DNA of 40,906 nucleotides from Thermoplasmatales archaeon SM1-50 (GCA_001595945.1 LSSI01000057.1:1-40906), one strand, 5' to 3'. Counted from the stretch's first letter, positions 22,600 to 31,841 are shown. Notes: generated from the letters alone by a model not told the origin. Numbers and translations: made by a program.

Positions 22600-25353
22600 A
22601 TGGCATATGTACTAAAAAGTAAGGTTAAATTTATATATCTCAAAAATCTACATTACCATAATAAGGGGGTTTATAAAATTCCGATAAAAAAACACAGAAT
22701 TAAGATTCTTTTTTCTTTAAGTATCTGGAGTATAATATTTATTATGATATCATCTTCATCGATTTCTGAACTGATTACCGCAGATGATATTCAAATCATC
22801 AATCAAAAGACCATAACACTCACATTCTCTAAAAATGATTTTTCCTTTTCCACGCAAGATGGATACGATACCATACATATTGTTGATGGAGGGTATCTTA
22901 CTGAAATTGGAAAACCAAAACTACCAATAATACATCTTCGAATAGCACTCCCAGAAGATATGAAAGTAACACAGGTATGTATTAAAGCTATAAAACAGGA
23001 AACAATCGAAGGCTCCTATTTACTATATCCAGCACAACCAGCGTACCAAATCAATACAATTGAAACTCAAAACAGATTTATTCAACCTGATGCCCAGACC
23101 TATCGATCCGGTTGCCCCTATCCATCCAAATACGTAGAATTCAATGGTCAAACCGATCTTGCTGGTCAAAGCATTGCTACTTTTACCGTATATCCAGTTC
23201 GCTATATACCCTCTCAACGTAAGGTAAGCTTTGCTTCTTCAATCACTTTTACAATTGAAGGAACCAGTGGATATCAATGCGGTGATTACCTCCCACTTAC
23301 TATATCAGAAGAAGGAAAAGAGATGTATCAGCAAATGATACAAACCATGGTATATAACCCAGACGAGGTGCTACTTCGATATTCTCCAACTCCTCAACCT
23401 ACTGGTGTTGATCCAGGTGATTATGATTATGTCATTATCACGCAGGAAACTTGGGCGGATGCCTTCCAACCGTTAGCAGACTGGAAAACCAAGAAAGGCA
23501 TCCCGGCAACGATTGTAACTACCTCTTGGATCTATAACAATGGAGGCTACAGCGGTACAAACATAGAAAAAATAAAAGCTTTTGTCCAAGATGCACATGC
23601 AAACTGGGGCACCATATATTTCTTATTGGGTGGAGATACAGATAAGATACCCTGTCAATATCGAACGTTTTCTTTGGTTGATCCGGACCCAGTACCAAAT
23701 GACACTTACTACGCCGATTATGACAATGATTGGGTCTGTGAAGTTCATGTTGGGCGTGCATCAGTTACTGGAACAGGAACTGGTACCGGCGGCATCAGGA
23801 ATTTCATAAACAAGGTTTTAACCTATGAAAAAAATCCGCCGTTAACCAACTATGCAAAACATGCAGGGTTCTTTGGTTTTGACCTTGATAGCACGACGCA
23901 TACCGAACAATGCAAGATTTCCATTAGAAATTCCTATATTCCTACAAGTTGGACGATGACCACCGTTTATGATAGCCAAGGTGGCAACCATAAGACCAAT
24001 GTCATAGCCGCAATAAACGGAGGCCAGAACCTCATGAACCATGCTGATCATTCCAATGTCAACTTCATGGGAACCGGATACATAAATCATGGGCTTGGTC
24101 TAGGAAATTCAGACATGGATGCGTTAATCAATGGGAATAAACAGGGGATCCTCTACTCTATGGGATGTTTGCCAGCCGCATATGATGAATCAAATTCCAT
24201 TGCGGAGCATTTCGTCAGAAATAGTAATGGCGGCGGAATCGCGTTTATCGGAAACTCACGCTATGGATGGTATAACCAAGGTACGTATAACACGCTTTCA
24301 ATGAAATACGACGCCTACTTCTTCAAATCACTTTTCCCAGAAAATAACTATAAGCTGGGAGCATGTTTTTCCGATCATAAGAATGATGCCTATCAATACG
24401 ACTTTTATGGGTATTACAAATATTGTTTCACTGAACTTACGTTACTTGGTGACCCTGAACTTCCTATCTGGAAGGACAATCCAATTCAAATAACGGTAAC
24501 ACATCAAGATCAACTACCTGTAGGTTCTTCCTCGTTCACAGTTTCGGTAAACATAGGAGGCAGTCCGGTCAATCAAGCGTCTGTATGCTTATGGAAAGGT
24601 TCTGATATCTACGAAATAGGCACAACAAATAGTGGAGGGGAAGTAACGTTTAATATTTCACCATCAACTACTGGGACCATGTATGTTACAGTGACAAAAC
24701 AGGACCATCTTCCCTATGAGAGCCAGGTCATAATATCAGACGGAACTAATAACCCACCACACACACCAATGAAACCATCTGGTCCAGAAAATGGGGGAAT
24801 CAATATCGAATATACATACACCACGAGCACGATAGATCCAGAACAAGACCAGGTTTGGTATCAATGGAGTTTTGGAATATATACAACTAGTTGGATTGGT
24901 CCATATGACTCTGCGGCTGAAATACAAATGAAATATACATGGGAAACAACGGGGACATATGAAGTAAAAGTCAAAGCAAAAGACAATAATAATCTTGAGA
25001 GCGGTTGGTCTATCCCACTTATTGTAACTATCACAAGTATCAAACCACTTCTTTCTATCGGAGAAATCAATGGGGGATTATTTGCGGTCTCATCTGAAAT
25101 ACAAAACATTGGAGAGATTCCTGTTACTAATATCAATTGGAGGATAACTATCGATGGTACATTCATCATATCTGGACAAACACTGTCAGCAAATATACCA
25201 TCACTTGGAATAGGCAACAAGGCAAGTATTGAAAACGCTCCAATCCTTGGTTTTGGAAAAATCATCATCACGATAACAGTAAGTGCAGATGGTATTCCTG
25301 AAATAACAAAAACAGCTAATGGGTATCTTTTCTTTATCTATATTATTCTTTGA
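22600..25353 (+). CDS. Secreted C25 gingipain-like peptidase with PKD-like domain and alternative C-terminal module
   Basis: The 917-residue frame has a membrane-type signal segment (about 34-57), a propeptide-like beta region (about 65-220) and a C25 domain from DYDYVIITQETWADAF (about 274) to LTLLGDPELPIW (about 624). The dyad is His 484 in NHADHSN and Cys 523 in LYSMGCLPAAYD. A carboxypeptidase-regulatory-like beta domain (about 630-715), a PKD-like domain (about 718-812) and a last domain (about 815-917: GEINGGLFAVSSEIQNIG, LGFGKIIITITV) follow, ending in a hydrophobic GYLFFIYIIL. There is no FPxxFP tag. The start is uncertain: an AAGGGGG site at 22663-22669 and a TATA-like box at 22629-22637 point to ATT 22678 rather than ATG 22600. 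Predicted as an extracellular, surface-linked endopeptidase. Confidence 0.83.
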   Translation: MAYVLKSKVKFIYLKNLHYHNKGVYKIPIKKHRIKILFSLSIWSIIFIMISSSSISELITADDIQIINQKTITLTFSKNDFSFSTQDGYDTIHIVDGGYLTEIGKPKLPIIHLRIALPEDMKVTQVCIKAIKQETIEGSYLLYPAQPAYQINTIETQNRFIQPDAQTYRSGCPYPSKYVEFNGQTDLAGQSIATFTVYPVRYIPSQRKVSFASSITFTIEGTSGYQCGDYLPLTISEEGKEMYQQMIQTMVYNPDEVLLRYSPTPQPTGVDPGDYDYVIITQETWADAFQPLADWKTKKGIPATIVTTSWIYNNGGYSGTNIEKIKAFVQDAHANWGTIYFLLGGDTDKIPCQYRTFSLVDPDPVPNDTYYADYDNDWVCEVHVGRASVTGTGTGTGGIRNFINKVLTYEKNPPLTNYAKHAGFFGFDLDSTTHTEQCKISIRNSYIPTSWTMTTVYDSQGGNHKTNVIAAINGGQNLMNHADHSNVNFMGTGYINHGLGLGNSDMDALINGNKQGILYSMGCLPAAYDESNSIAEHFVRNSNGGGIAFIGNSRYGWYNQGTYNTLSMKYDAYFFKSLFPENNYKLGACFSDHKNDAYQYDFYGYYKYCFTELTLLGDPELPIWKDNPIQITVTHQDQLPVGSSSFTVSVNIGGSPVNQASVCLWKGSDIYEIGTTNSGGEVTFNISPSTTGTMYVTVTKQDHLPYESQVIISDGTNNPPHTPMKPSGPENGGINIEYTYTTSTIDPEQDQVWYQWSFGIYTTSWIGPYDSAAEIQMKYTWETTGTYEVKVKAKDNNNLESGWSIPLIVTITSIKPLLSIGEINGGLFAVSSEIQNIGEIPVTNINWRITIDGTFIISGQTLSANIPSLGIGNKASIENAPILGFGKIIITITVSADGIPEITKTANGYLFFIYIIL
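22663..22680 (+). promoter_or_regulatory. Ribosome binding site pointing to a non-standard ATT start
   Basis: AAGGGGG (22663-22669) is followed eight bases later by ATT (22678-22680), in frame with the C25 peptidase. A TATA-like TTTATATAT upstream (22630-22638) would start transcription near 22660, after the ATG at 22600. No ATG, GTG or TTG lies at the right distance. Confidence 0.35.
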
Positions 25354-25378
25354 GTAGCTTTGAGAAACCGAATCTTTT

Positions 25379-26455
25379 TTAAAGATAAACTGAAAAAAGA
25401 TAAATCAATAAAACGACAATCGGAACACAAATAAGCGTCGTCCAGGTGACGACATGTGCCGTCACTCTTTTATCAATCCCATAAGGAACAAGAAACATAT
25501 TCGTACTTGTTATCGGCAAAAATGCATTTATAATAATTACAGAGAACCAATCTTTTGGAAGTAGATTAAACAGAAGAAGCGGTATGAATACACCAAGAGT
25601 AATCAATGGTGTTATTACGACAGTAAGGGCTATGATTGAACGAACAAGCCTCCAATGCCAGTCTTGTGATGTATTTTTTGATGTAGTTATAAGTTTTTTT
25701 AATTCTGATCGTTTGAGATCCGTTGGATGTATACCTGCTCCAACATAGTAAAGGGCTGCAGGAACAGTTAAAGCAGAATAAAACTGAAGCACTACACCAG
25801 CATCACCAAAATCTGCAGTAGTAAGTCCAAAAAAAGAATGTAAAGCAATTGCTGCAACTAAAAAGCCGATGAGATACCATGGATATAGTCTAAAATACCA
25901 AGGGAGAGTTTGGAATCGAGGATTTGATTCTTTTTGTCTTATTTCTTTTTTGTTAAAGCGAGCAAGTATATAAGGGATAATTGCAAAAAGGACAATGCCT
26001 AATAAGGCCATATACAATCCGGCTTCTACACTCCATTCAGGAATTGCCAGCATTGCTCCTCCGATAAAGGCAGAGCTTCGACCCTGGTTCGTTAATATAG
26101 TCTTAATTGCATTTGTTCGTAACATATCAGAACGATTTAAATTGCGAGTTTTATAACGAGCATACATTACTGCAATCAAATACATTAAAAAGATTATGAT
26201 ACAGATTACTAAAGAAAAACCAAGTTGTTCTAAGCCAAATTCAGTATTTAAAAAAATACGAAAGAATAACAGAGGTACAAAGAAAAATAAAAGTATCAAT
26301 CCGATTTTTTTCATGACAGTATCGATTCGCTTCCTAGGAATTACAAATGAAAATAAAAGTGTGACAAAAAAACCAATGAAAATCCATATTAGAGTGTATA
26401 ATCCACTGATATATGGTAAAATTTGTCTCAATATATCAATAATAATAAGTCTCAC
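25379..26455 (-). CDS. AEC-like (auxin efflux carrier family) transporter
   Basis: The 358-residue product has about ten membrane helices. The second half contains SALTVPAALYYVGAGIHP and NAFLPITSTNMFLVPYGID, close to the mid and C-terminal motifs of the AEC superfamily, which move organic acids or related anions. The first half has GRSSAFIGGAMLAIP, also usual there. It starts nine bases after the end of the CoA ligase gene on the same strand, so the two are probably one transcription unit and the carrier may handle the ligase's substrate (inference). The stop is near the convergent C25 gene. Confidence 0.65.
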   Translation of the reverse strand: MRLIIIDILRQILPYISGLYTLIWIFIGFFVTLLFSFVIPRKRIDTVMKKIGLILLFFFVPLLFFRIFLNTEFGLEQLGFSLVICIIIFLMYLIAVMYARYKTRNLNRSDMLRTNAIKTILTNQGRSSAFIGGAMLAIPEWSVEAGLYMALLGIVLFAIIPYILARFNKKEIRQKESNPRFQTLPWYFRLYPWYLIGFLVAAIALHSFFGLTTADFGDAGVVLQFYSALTVPAALYYVGAGIHPTDLKRSELKKLITTSKNTSQDWHWRLVRSIIALTVVITPLITLGVFIPLLLFNLLPKDWFSVIIINAFLPITSTNMFLVPYGIDKRVTAHVVTWTTLICVPIVVLLIYLFSVYL

Positions 26456-26464
26456 CCCTAGGGT

Positions 26465-27760
26465 TTATTTCCGCTCAACGACACGTTTAGCCTTTCCTGT
26501 ACTTCGTGGGATTGTCCTTGGCGGTATCGCGTGAACTGGTATATGCAAATTTAAAATCCGATAGATTTCGTTCTCAGCTTTTTTCTCAAAGTCATCGAGA
26601 TGCCCTTCTTTATGTCGTTCCTCTAATGGTTCTACTTCAACAGATAAAGAATAGATATCTCCATGCTTTGTTTTAACGATTTGATAGTTATCACTGACCC
26701 CTGCGACTTGCATCAAAGCAGCTTCGATTTGAGACGGGAAGACAATCACTCCTTTGATCTTCATCATGTCATCGCTTCTTCCTTTGATCCTGGATTGAAT
26801 AGGTAGCGTTCGTCCGCATTCACACATATCCTCTGTTATTGATGCGAGATCTTTTGTCCTGAATCGTATTGCGGGAAATGCCTCTTTTGTTAAGGTCGTA
26901 AATACTAGCTCTCCCTCTTGACCAGATTCAAGGGATTCTCCTGTACTAGGATCAATTACCTCTGGATAGAAATGATCCGCGTTGATATGTAATTTCTTAT
27001 ATTCGCATTCGGAGACGACACCAGGGCCAATCAGTTCTGTAAGTCCGTAATGCTCGTGAGCGACGATGTCCCAACGTTTCTCAATTGTTCTTCTTATTTC
27101 TTCACTCCATGATTCTGCACCAAATACTCCTAGACGTAGTTTGAAATCTTTCGCTGGGATAAGTCCTTTCTGCTTCGCAACTTCTGCAATATGCAAACAG
27201 TAAGATGGTGTACAGGCAACTACTGTACTACCAAAATCACGCATAATATCGATCTGTCGTTCGGTGTTCCCAGCTCCAATTGTTATGACCATAGCACCAA
27301 TCTTCTGCGCACCTTTTTCAAATCCATGAGCTCCTGTGAACAGACCATATCCATAGGCATTCTGCAATATGTCTTTTTTCCGAACACCATTTGCAAATAA
27401 GGAACGTGCCATCATCTCACTCCAGAGTTCTATATCATTTTTTGTATAAGGTCCGACAACTGGTTTTCCTGTTGTCCCAGAAGAAGCATGAACCTCAACA
27501 ATATCATCCAAAGGAGTACATAACAGTCCAAAAGGGTAATACGCACGTAAATCTTGTTTTGTTAAAAAGGGAAGTTTTTCAATATCATTAGCAATTTTAA
27601 TAGAATCTGGTGTTATATTTACATCTGTTAATTTCTTATGATAGTATTTATTGGTTGTATAAACATATTTAATTAATTTCTTTAAACGTTTGGATTGTAA
27701 GTCTTTCATTTCACGTAATGGCAAGGTTTCGTATTTATGATCCCAAAATTCCTGTGTCAT
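26465..27760 (-). CDS. paaK: Phenylacetate-CoA ligase family enzyme
   Basis: The 431-residue product has the PaaK/adenylate-forming layout: YYHKKL and LPFLTKQDLRAYYPFGLL, the nucleotide loop VHASSGTTGKPVVGPYT (about 90-106), AYGYGLFTGAHGFEKGAQKIGAMVI, EHYGLTELIGPGVVSEC, FRTKDLASI and SRIKGRSDDMMKIKGV. It converts an aryl acid such as phenylacetate with ATP and CoA into the acyl-CoA, in the cytoplasm. In archaea, several copies usually exist and substrates include indoleacetate and hydroxyphenylacetate, products of peptide fermentation. ATG 27760 is preferred: GGAG lies 9 bases upstream (27770-27773); the alternative TTG at 27775 overlaps that site. Confidence 0.85.
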   Translation of the reverse strand: MTQEFWDHKYETLPLREMKDLQSKRLKKLIKYVYTTNKYYHKKLTDVNITPDSIKIANDIEKLPFLTKQDLRAYYPFGLLCTPLDDIVEVHASSGTTGKPVVGPYTKNDIELWSEMMARSLFANGVRKKDILQNAYGYGLFTGAHGFEKGAQKIGAMVITIGAGNTERQIDIMRDFGSTVVACTPSYCLHIAEVAKQKGLIPAKDFKLRLGVFGAESWSEEIRRTIEKRWDIVAHEHYGLTELIGPGVVSECEYKKLHINADHFYPEVIDPSTGESLESGQEGELVFTTLTKEAFPAIRFRTKDLASITEDMCECGRTLPIQSRIKGRSDDMMKIKGVIVFPSQIEAALMQVAGVSDNYQIVKTKHGDIYSLSVEVEPLEERHKEGHLDDFEKKAENEIYRILNLHIPVHAIPPRTIPRSTGKAKRVVERK

Positions 27761-27834
27761 AAAAAAACACTCCAAATTTGTGTGCTTGAATGCAAAGGAT
27801 ATCTATAAGAGTTTCTAAATGAAAAATAAAGAAA

Positions 27835-27843
27835 GGTATAAAT
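27835..27843 (+). promoter_or_regulatory. TATA-like box of the symporter operon
   Basis: GGTATAAAT with purine-rich bases directly before it (GAAA) lies 59-67 bp ahead of the small subunit start at 27902. The PaaK gene has its own minus-strand TATA-like run (about 27800-27812), so 27761-27901 is a divergent promoter region. Confidence 0.45.
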
Positions 27844-27901
27844 CAAGATACATGTTTTACCACATACTGAAAAAAACAGTAAAAAAATTGAGGAGGTATC
27901 C

Positions 27902-28072
27902 TTGATTCTAATACTTGGAATGGACCTAGGTGTATTTATCGCATGGATTGGAACATTGTTAGCTGCAGCGCTCTGTGTAGTCTATGGATTGTACTATTCA
28001 CTAATTAAAAAAACAGAGGAACAACCAGTATTACCAAAAAAACAGGAGAAAAAGCAAGAGGAGGAACGATAA
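27902..28072 (+). CDS. Small accessory protein of the sodium:solute symporter
   Basis: A 56-residue frame starts at TTG 27902, directly after AGGAGG (27891-27896), and its TAA overlaps the A of the symporter ATG at 28072. The product has one membrane helix (FIAWIGTLLAAALCVVYGLYYS, split by the G-T turn) and a charged Lys/Glu tail. This size, position and layout agree with small membrane partners encoded ahead of SSS-family symporters in many prokaryotes. The strong ribosome site and the overlap make it a real and translationally coupled gene. Confidence 0.75.
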   Translation: MILILGMDLGVFIAWIGTLLAAALCVVYGLYYSLIKKTEEQPVLPKKQEKKQEEER

Positions 28073-29664
28073 TGGATATGCTATTCTTTGTTGTTTTAAT
28101 GGCGATTTTTGCCGCGGTATTTATCTTTCTTGGTTATCTCGGCTATAAAAGGACAAAGACAGCGGAGGACTATTTTGTTGCAGGCAGGACCATGGGATCT
28201 TTAATAATCGCATTTTCCTATGGTGCAACTTTCATTAGTGCAGTTGCATTGATAGGATTTTCTGGGATAGCTTCAATCTATGGGCACTCAATTCTTTGGC
28301 TTGCATTTCTCAATATTTTTGTTGGAATCTTTATTGCTTTTTTATTCTATGGTCTTCGAACACGAAAGATGGGACTTTCATTAAAAGCAATGACACTCCC
28401 AGAACTCCTAGGGAATCGATTTAAGTCGGTGAAACTCCAACAAATATCTGGTTTAATTATTGGTGTTTTCATGGTGGCTTATACATCTGCGGTCTTTTTG
28501 GCAATCGCATCGCTCTTCCAAGTCACTTTTGGAATCCCATACTGGGTGTGTGTTGTTATTTTTACGGTAATTGTCGGTATCTATCTCATTGTCGGGGGAT
28601 TGTATGCAGTGATGTGGACACATGCGATACAAGCCATCGTCATGCTGATTGGTATGATTATTCTAACCATAGGGATTTACGCGATGCTAGGAGGCATTGG
28701 TCCAGCACATGAAGCTGCTGCAGCTCTCACCCCTGCAAACCTCACAAGCATTGGAAGTCCTGCAGCATCCCAAGCGCCCAATGGGCTTACTTCGATGCCT
28801 CCACTTTTATCCCAACCATTTATGATGCTCCTAACCCTTATATTTGGAGTAGGTATCGGAGTACTTGCACAGCCACAATTGATTATCAGATATCTCACTG
28901 CCAAAAACGAGAAAGCGTTACGTTTGGCTGTCCCGTATGGTGCTATTTTCATCCTTCTCATGACGTTTTTTGCATTCAGTATCGGTCCCCTGTGCAATGT
29001 GCTGATGTATCAGAATAATATCATGTATCCCGTTAAAGATGTAGCAGGGGTAATGACCGCAAATCCTGATGCAGTAATTCCGACAATCATTAACGAATTT
29101 TTTCCAGCATGGTTTATTTTGATTTTCTTATTTGCTATTCTTGCAGCAGCAATGTCAACTGCAGCAGCATTGTTTCATACCGCTGGAGCTGCAATTGGTA
29201 GAGATGTCTATGAAAAATCAATAAAAAACCGATCTTCCCCACAAAAATCTATTTTGATTACACGCATCGCCACCTTTATTATCGTGATTGCAACACTTAT
29301 CATATCCCTTAATCCCCTTGATGTTGTGGCGTTTATGACCGCATTTTTCTTTGGTCTTATGGCATGTACCTTTCTTGCTCCTTATACGCTAATGCTTTAC
29401 TGGAGAAGAACAAACAGAATAGGAGTATGGATTGGTATGCTTGGAGGATTCCTTTTCACTATGGCGTGGTACATACTCATTTATTTTAAAACCGCTCCAA
29501 AAATCATCGGAACCCCTCTTATTGGAAACTACATGATCAACATGCTTGACCCTATCTTCATCGGCCTTCCACTTTCATTTCTGCTAACAATTCTTTTTAG
29601 TAGCATAACCAAACAAGATAAAGAGGAAGAAGCTATCATGAAGAAGAGTTTTGAAAATATTTAA
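28072..29664 (+). CDS. Sodium:solute symporter (SSS family)
   Basis: The 530-residue product has about 13 membrane helices. It shows LGYLGYKRTKTAEDYFVAGRTMGSLIIAFSYGATFISAVALIGF at the N-terminus, the SSS/LeuT-fold signature of PanF/ActP/MctP-type carriers. Later segments include YLIVGGLYAVMWTHAIQAIVM and AAAMSTAAALFHTAGAAIGRDVYE, both typical. It would take up an organic acid or amino acid with sodium. The close PaaK-type ligase, divergently transcribed, suggests an aryl or organic acid as substrate; this is inference. It is coupled to the small accessory protein and followed 40 bp later by the saccharopine-dehydrogenase-like gene. Confidence 0.88.
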   Translation: MDMLFFVVLMAIFAAVFIFLGYLGYKRTKTAEDYFVAGRTMGSLIIAFSYGATFISAVALIGFSGIASIYGHSILWLAFLNIFVGIFIAFLFYGLRTRKMGLSLKAMTLPELLGNRFKSVKLQQISGLIIGVFMVAYTSAVFLAIASLFQVTFGIPYWVCVVIFTVIVGIYLIVGGLYAVMWTHAIQAIVMLIGMIILTIGIYAMLGGIGPAHEAAAALTPANLTSIGSPAASQAPNGLTSMPPLLSQPFMMLLTLIFGVGIGVLAQPQLIIRYLTAKNEKALRLAVPYGAIFILLMTFFAFSIGPLCNVLMYQNNIMYPVKDVAGVMTANPDAVIPTIINEFFPAWFILIFLFAILAAAMSTAAALFHTAGAAIGRDVYEKSIKNRSSPQKSILITRIATFIIVIATLIISLNPLDVVAFMTAFFFGLMACTFLAPYTLMLYWRRTNRIGVWIGMLGGFLFTMAWYILIYFKTAPKIIGTPLIGNYMINMLDPIFIGLPLSFLLTILFSSITKQDKEEEAIMKKSFENI

Positions 29665-29704
29665 CGGTTGAACTCCTCTTTCCTTAAAAAGGTGGATGAA
29701 TCCT

Positions 29705-30862
29705 ATGAAAGTGCTTGTACTTGGTGGAGGGATGATGGGACGAGCGATTGCATACGATTTGAATCGTTCCTCACATTTTGATCAAATCCTTATAGGTGAC
29801 AAAAATAGCCAAATACGTCGTTTAGTCACACGTTTCTTTAAGGGTACTAAAATTAAAGTGATACCGTTAGATGCAGAAAGAACTCATGAAGTCAAAAAAC
29901 ATCTTCAGAAGGTTGATATAGCGGTTTCAGCGCTTCCTTATCAATATAACTATAGAATTGCGAAACTATCGATAGTGTCTCATACACATCTGGTAGATCT
30001 TGGTGGGAACTATATAATTGTCAAAAACGAACGACGGTTATTTTCAAAAGCAAAAATGAATAAGGTAACGATAATCCCTGATTCTGGGTTAGGTCCTGGA
30101 CTTACATCAATTATCACCCATGATATCGTTAATCATTTCGATACAATTGATTTTGTCAAAATACGTGTTGGGGGGCTACCTCGTTATCCGCAACCCCCGT
30201 TAAACTATCAAATCGTATTTTCACCTTATGGACTTATTAATGAATATGTTGATGATGCGATGGTCCTTGACCACGGAAAAATCGTTTTTAAAAAATCAAT
30301 GTCAGAGCTTGAAACGTTGAAATTTCCAGAACCATTTGGAATTTTGGAGGCGTTTCTCACTTCAGGAGGATGTTCAACACTTCCAATAACTTATCAAAAG
30401 ACGATTAAATATCTTGATTATAAGACGATACGATATCCAGGTCATTGTGATAAAATTAAAGCGATCCTGGAGATAGGATTTGCTGATGAGAAAAAGATTG
30501 ATTGTGGCGGTAAGATGATCGTACCCCGGGATGTTTTTGCATCATTGTTGGTAACACATGTCCCAACCAGTGGGGAGGACGTTGTGCTACTAAAGGTGAG
30601 TAGTCAAGGAATGAAAAAAGGGAAGAGACGATCCCGTGAATATATATTAATAGATCATTATGATAAAAAAAACAATATGACAGCAATGATGCGAACTACA
30701 GGATATCCTGCTTCTATAACAGTGCAGATGATTGAGAATGGAACTATTAAGGAACATGGTGTGTTTTGTCCAGAAGAAATCATACCACCCAAACCTTTTT
30801 TTGAATGGCTCAAGAAACGAGATATCATTCTGTCCATTCGGGAGAAAAACGTTTTGCCATGA
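29705..30862 (+). CDS. Saccharopine dehydrogenase-like NAD(P) oxidoreductase
   Basis: The 385-residue product starts MKVLVLGGGMMGRAIAYDL, a Rossmann GxGxxG-type nucleotide site, followed by DKNSQIRRL, KVDIAVSALPYQYN, HLVDLGGNY and PDSGLGPGLTSIITHDIV. These match the saccharopine dehydrogenase/lysine-9 family; the second half (RVGGLPRYPQPPLNYQIVFSPYGLINEYVD) fits as well. Relatives act in lysine breakdown or in making lysine-like compounds. I chose ATG 29705 because GGTGG (29691-29695) lies nine bases ahead; ATG 29696 directly follows that site and is too close. The stop overlaps the Taw3 start (ATGA), so both are likely translated together. Confidence 0.83.
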   Translation: MKVLVLGGGMMGRAIAYDLNRSSHFDQILIGDKNSQIRRLVTRFFKGTKIKVIPLDAERTHEVKKHLQKVDIAVSALPYQYNYRIAKLSIVSHTHLVDLGGNYIIVKNERRLFSKAKMNKVTIIPDSGLGPGLTSIITHDIVNHFDTIDFVKIRVGGLPRYPQPPLNYQIVFSPYGLINEYVDDAMVLDHGKIVFKKSMSELETLKFPEPFGILEAFLTSGGCSTLPITYQKTIKYLDYKTIRYPGHCDKIKAILEIGFADEKKIDCGGKMIVPRDVFASLLVTHVPTSGEDVVLLKVSSQGMKKGKRRSREYILIDHYDKKNNMTAMMRTTGYPASITVQMIENGTIKEHGVFCPEEIIPPKPFFEWLKKRDIILSIREKNVLP

Positions 30863-31449
30863 TAAAAAAAGAATTTTTAGATGCAAAAGAAAATGCATTA
30901 AAATCACTTCAGGAGGCTTGCATCCATGATAAAGTGGACGAAGGTATTTTACCTATTCTTGCGTTGATCAATGGATTAGATGGGTTTTATACATCAAGCA
31001 GTTGTGCAGGACGGATTGTCTTGTTAGAGATACCTAGGATTGGAGATAAACGTAAGGCTGCGTTCCTAGCAATTTGGCATCGGACCGTAACATCCAGTGA
31101 ATTTATAGCTGCCACAACACAAGCAACTTCTGGTCTTCTCTGGTTGCTTGCCCAATCACCTATTTTTCATATAGGTTCAGAAACATTAGTACTTGCCGAT
31201 AGACTAGTAAAAACTGCAGTCTCCTGTGGATTTAAAAACTCAGCAGTAAAATCAACAGGAAAAAAAATCGTAGTAGAAATCGCTAGTACAGAACGTATTG
31301 ATGCGCCTATAGGGAGAGACGGTAGTTTTTTCTGTGATGAGCAATACTTATCTTTGTTAGTTGAACTTTCAAATGAGGTGATAGAGCGATCGCAGAAAAA
31401 GTTAGGTCGATTAGCCAAAAAATTGATAAATTTTAGCGATTTTCCATGA
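30859..31449 (+). CDS. taw3: tRNA wybutosine-synthesis protein Taw3 (TYW3 family)
   Basis: The 196-residue product has a helical start (MIKKEFLDAKENALKSLQEA), DEGILPILALINGLDGFYTSSSCAGRIVLL (the conserved SSCxGR motif), FLAIWHRTV, ATSGLLWLLAQSPIFHI and KNSAVKSTGKKIVVEIASTERIDAPIG, the order of TYW3/Taw3. This enzyme methylates a wyosine intermediate at position 37 of tRNA-Phe, using S-adenosylmethionine. It is archaeal or eukaryotic, which supports the archaeal assignment. ATG 30859 overlaps the preceding TGA by the ATGA arrangement. No other wyosine genes are in the window. Confidence 0.88.
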   Translation: MIKKEFLDAKENALKSLQEACIHDKVDEGILPILALINGLDGFYTSSSCAGRIVLLEIPRIGDKRKAAFLAIWHRTVTSSEFIAATTQATSGLLWLLAQSPIFHIGSETLVLADRLVKTAVSCGFKNSAVKSTGKKIVVEIASTERIDAPIGRDGSFFCDEQYLSLLVELSNEVIERSQKKLGRLAKKLINFSDFP

Positions 31450-31505
31450 AAACTAACAAAAGATTTATATATTATGTTGTTATATTAGTTGTTGGGGAAT
31501 AAAGT

Positions 31506-31841
31506 ATGAACACAAAAAAAATCTTAGGCATCTTTATATGCATGCTGGTATTGACCATGATACCTGTGACAGCAGGAGCAACCACACAACCAGAGCCAGA
31601 ATCAAGCGATATCGGCTGGACGACAATCCAGGGATTTCTGCTTACCGCAGCAAGACCAATTAACGGCGGAGCATTATTAGAATTCAGATGTCTCTTTGTC
31701 CACTATATTGCACAAGGTCTTGGCCAGCGCACAACCGGTTTCCGGTATGGCGGCCAACTAATGGTTATACCAAATACATTCCGAGGCGTCCTGATGCCCC
31801 ATATGGTTTTGGGATACTGCATCGGGCAATTGGAAATCTAA
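31506..31841 (+). CDS. Small secreted protein of unknown function
   Basis: The 111-residue product starts with a signal peptide (MNTKKILGIFICMLVLTMIPVTAGA, here split after 20 residues in the usual cleavage region) and continues with a beta-rich region containing FRYGGQLMVIP and VLMPHMVLGYCIGQLEI. Both visible cysteines (in FRCLF and GYCIG) could form a disulfide. GGGGA lies 8 bases ahead of the ATG, and a TATA-like TTTATATATT (about 31460-31469) supports a gene. The signal is similar to that of the protein at 39844. No family is recognised. Confidence 0.6.
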   Translation: MNTKKILGIFICMLVLTMIPVTAGATTQPEPESSDIGWTTIQGFLLTAARPINGGALLEFRCLFVHYIAQGLGQRTTGFRYGGQLMVIPNTFRGVLMPHMVLGYCIGQLEI

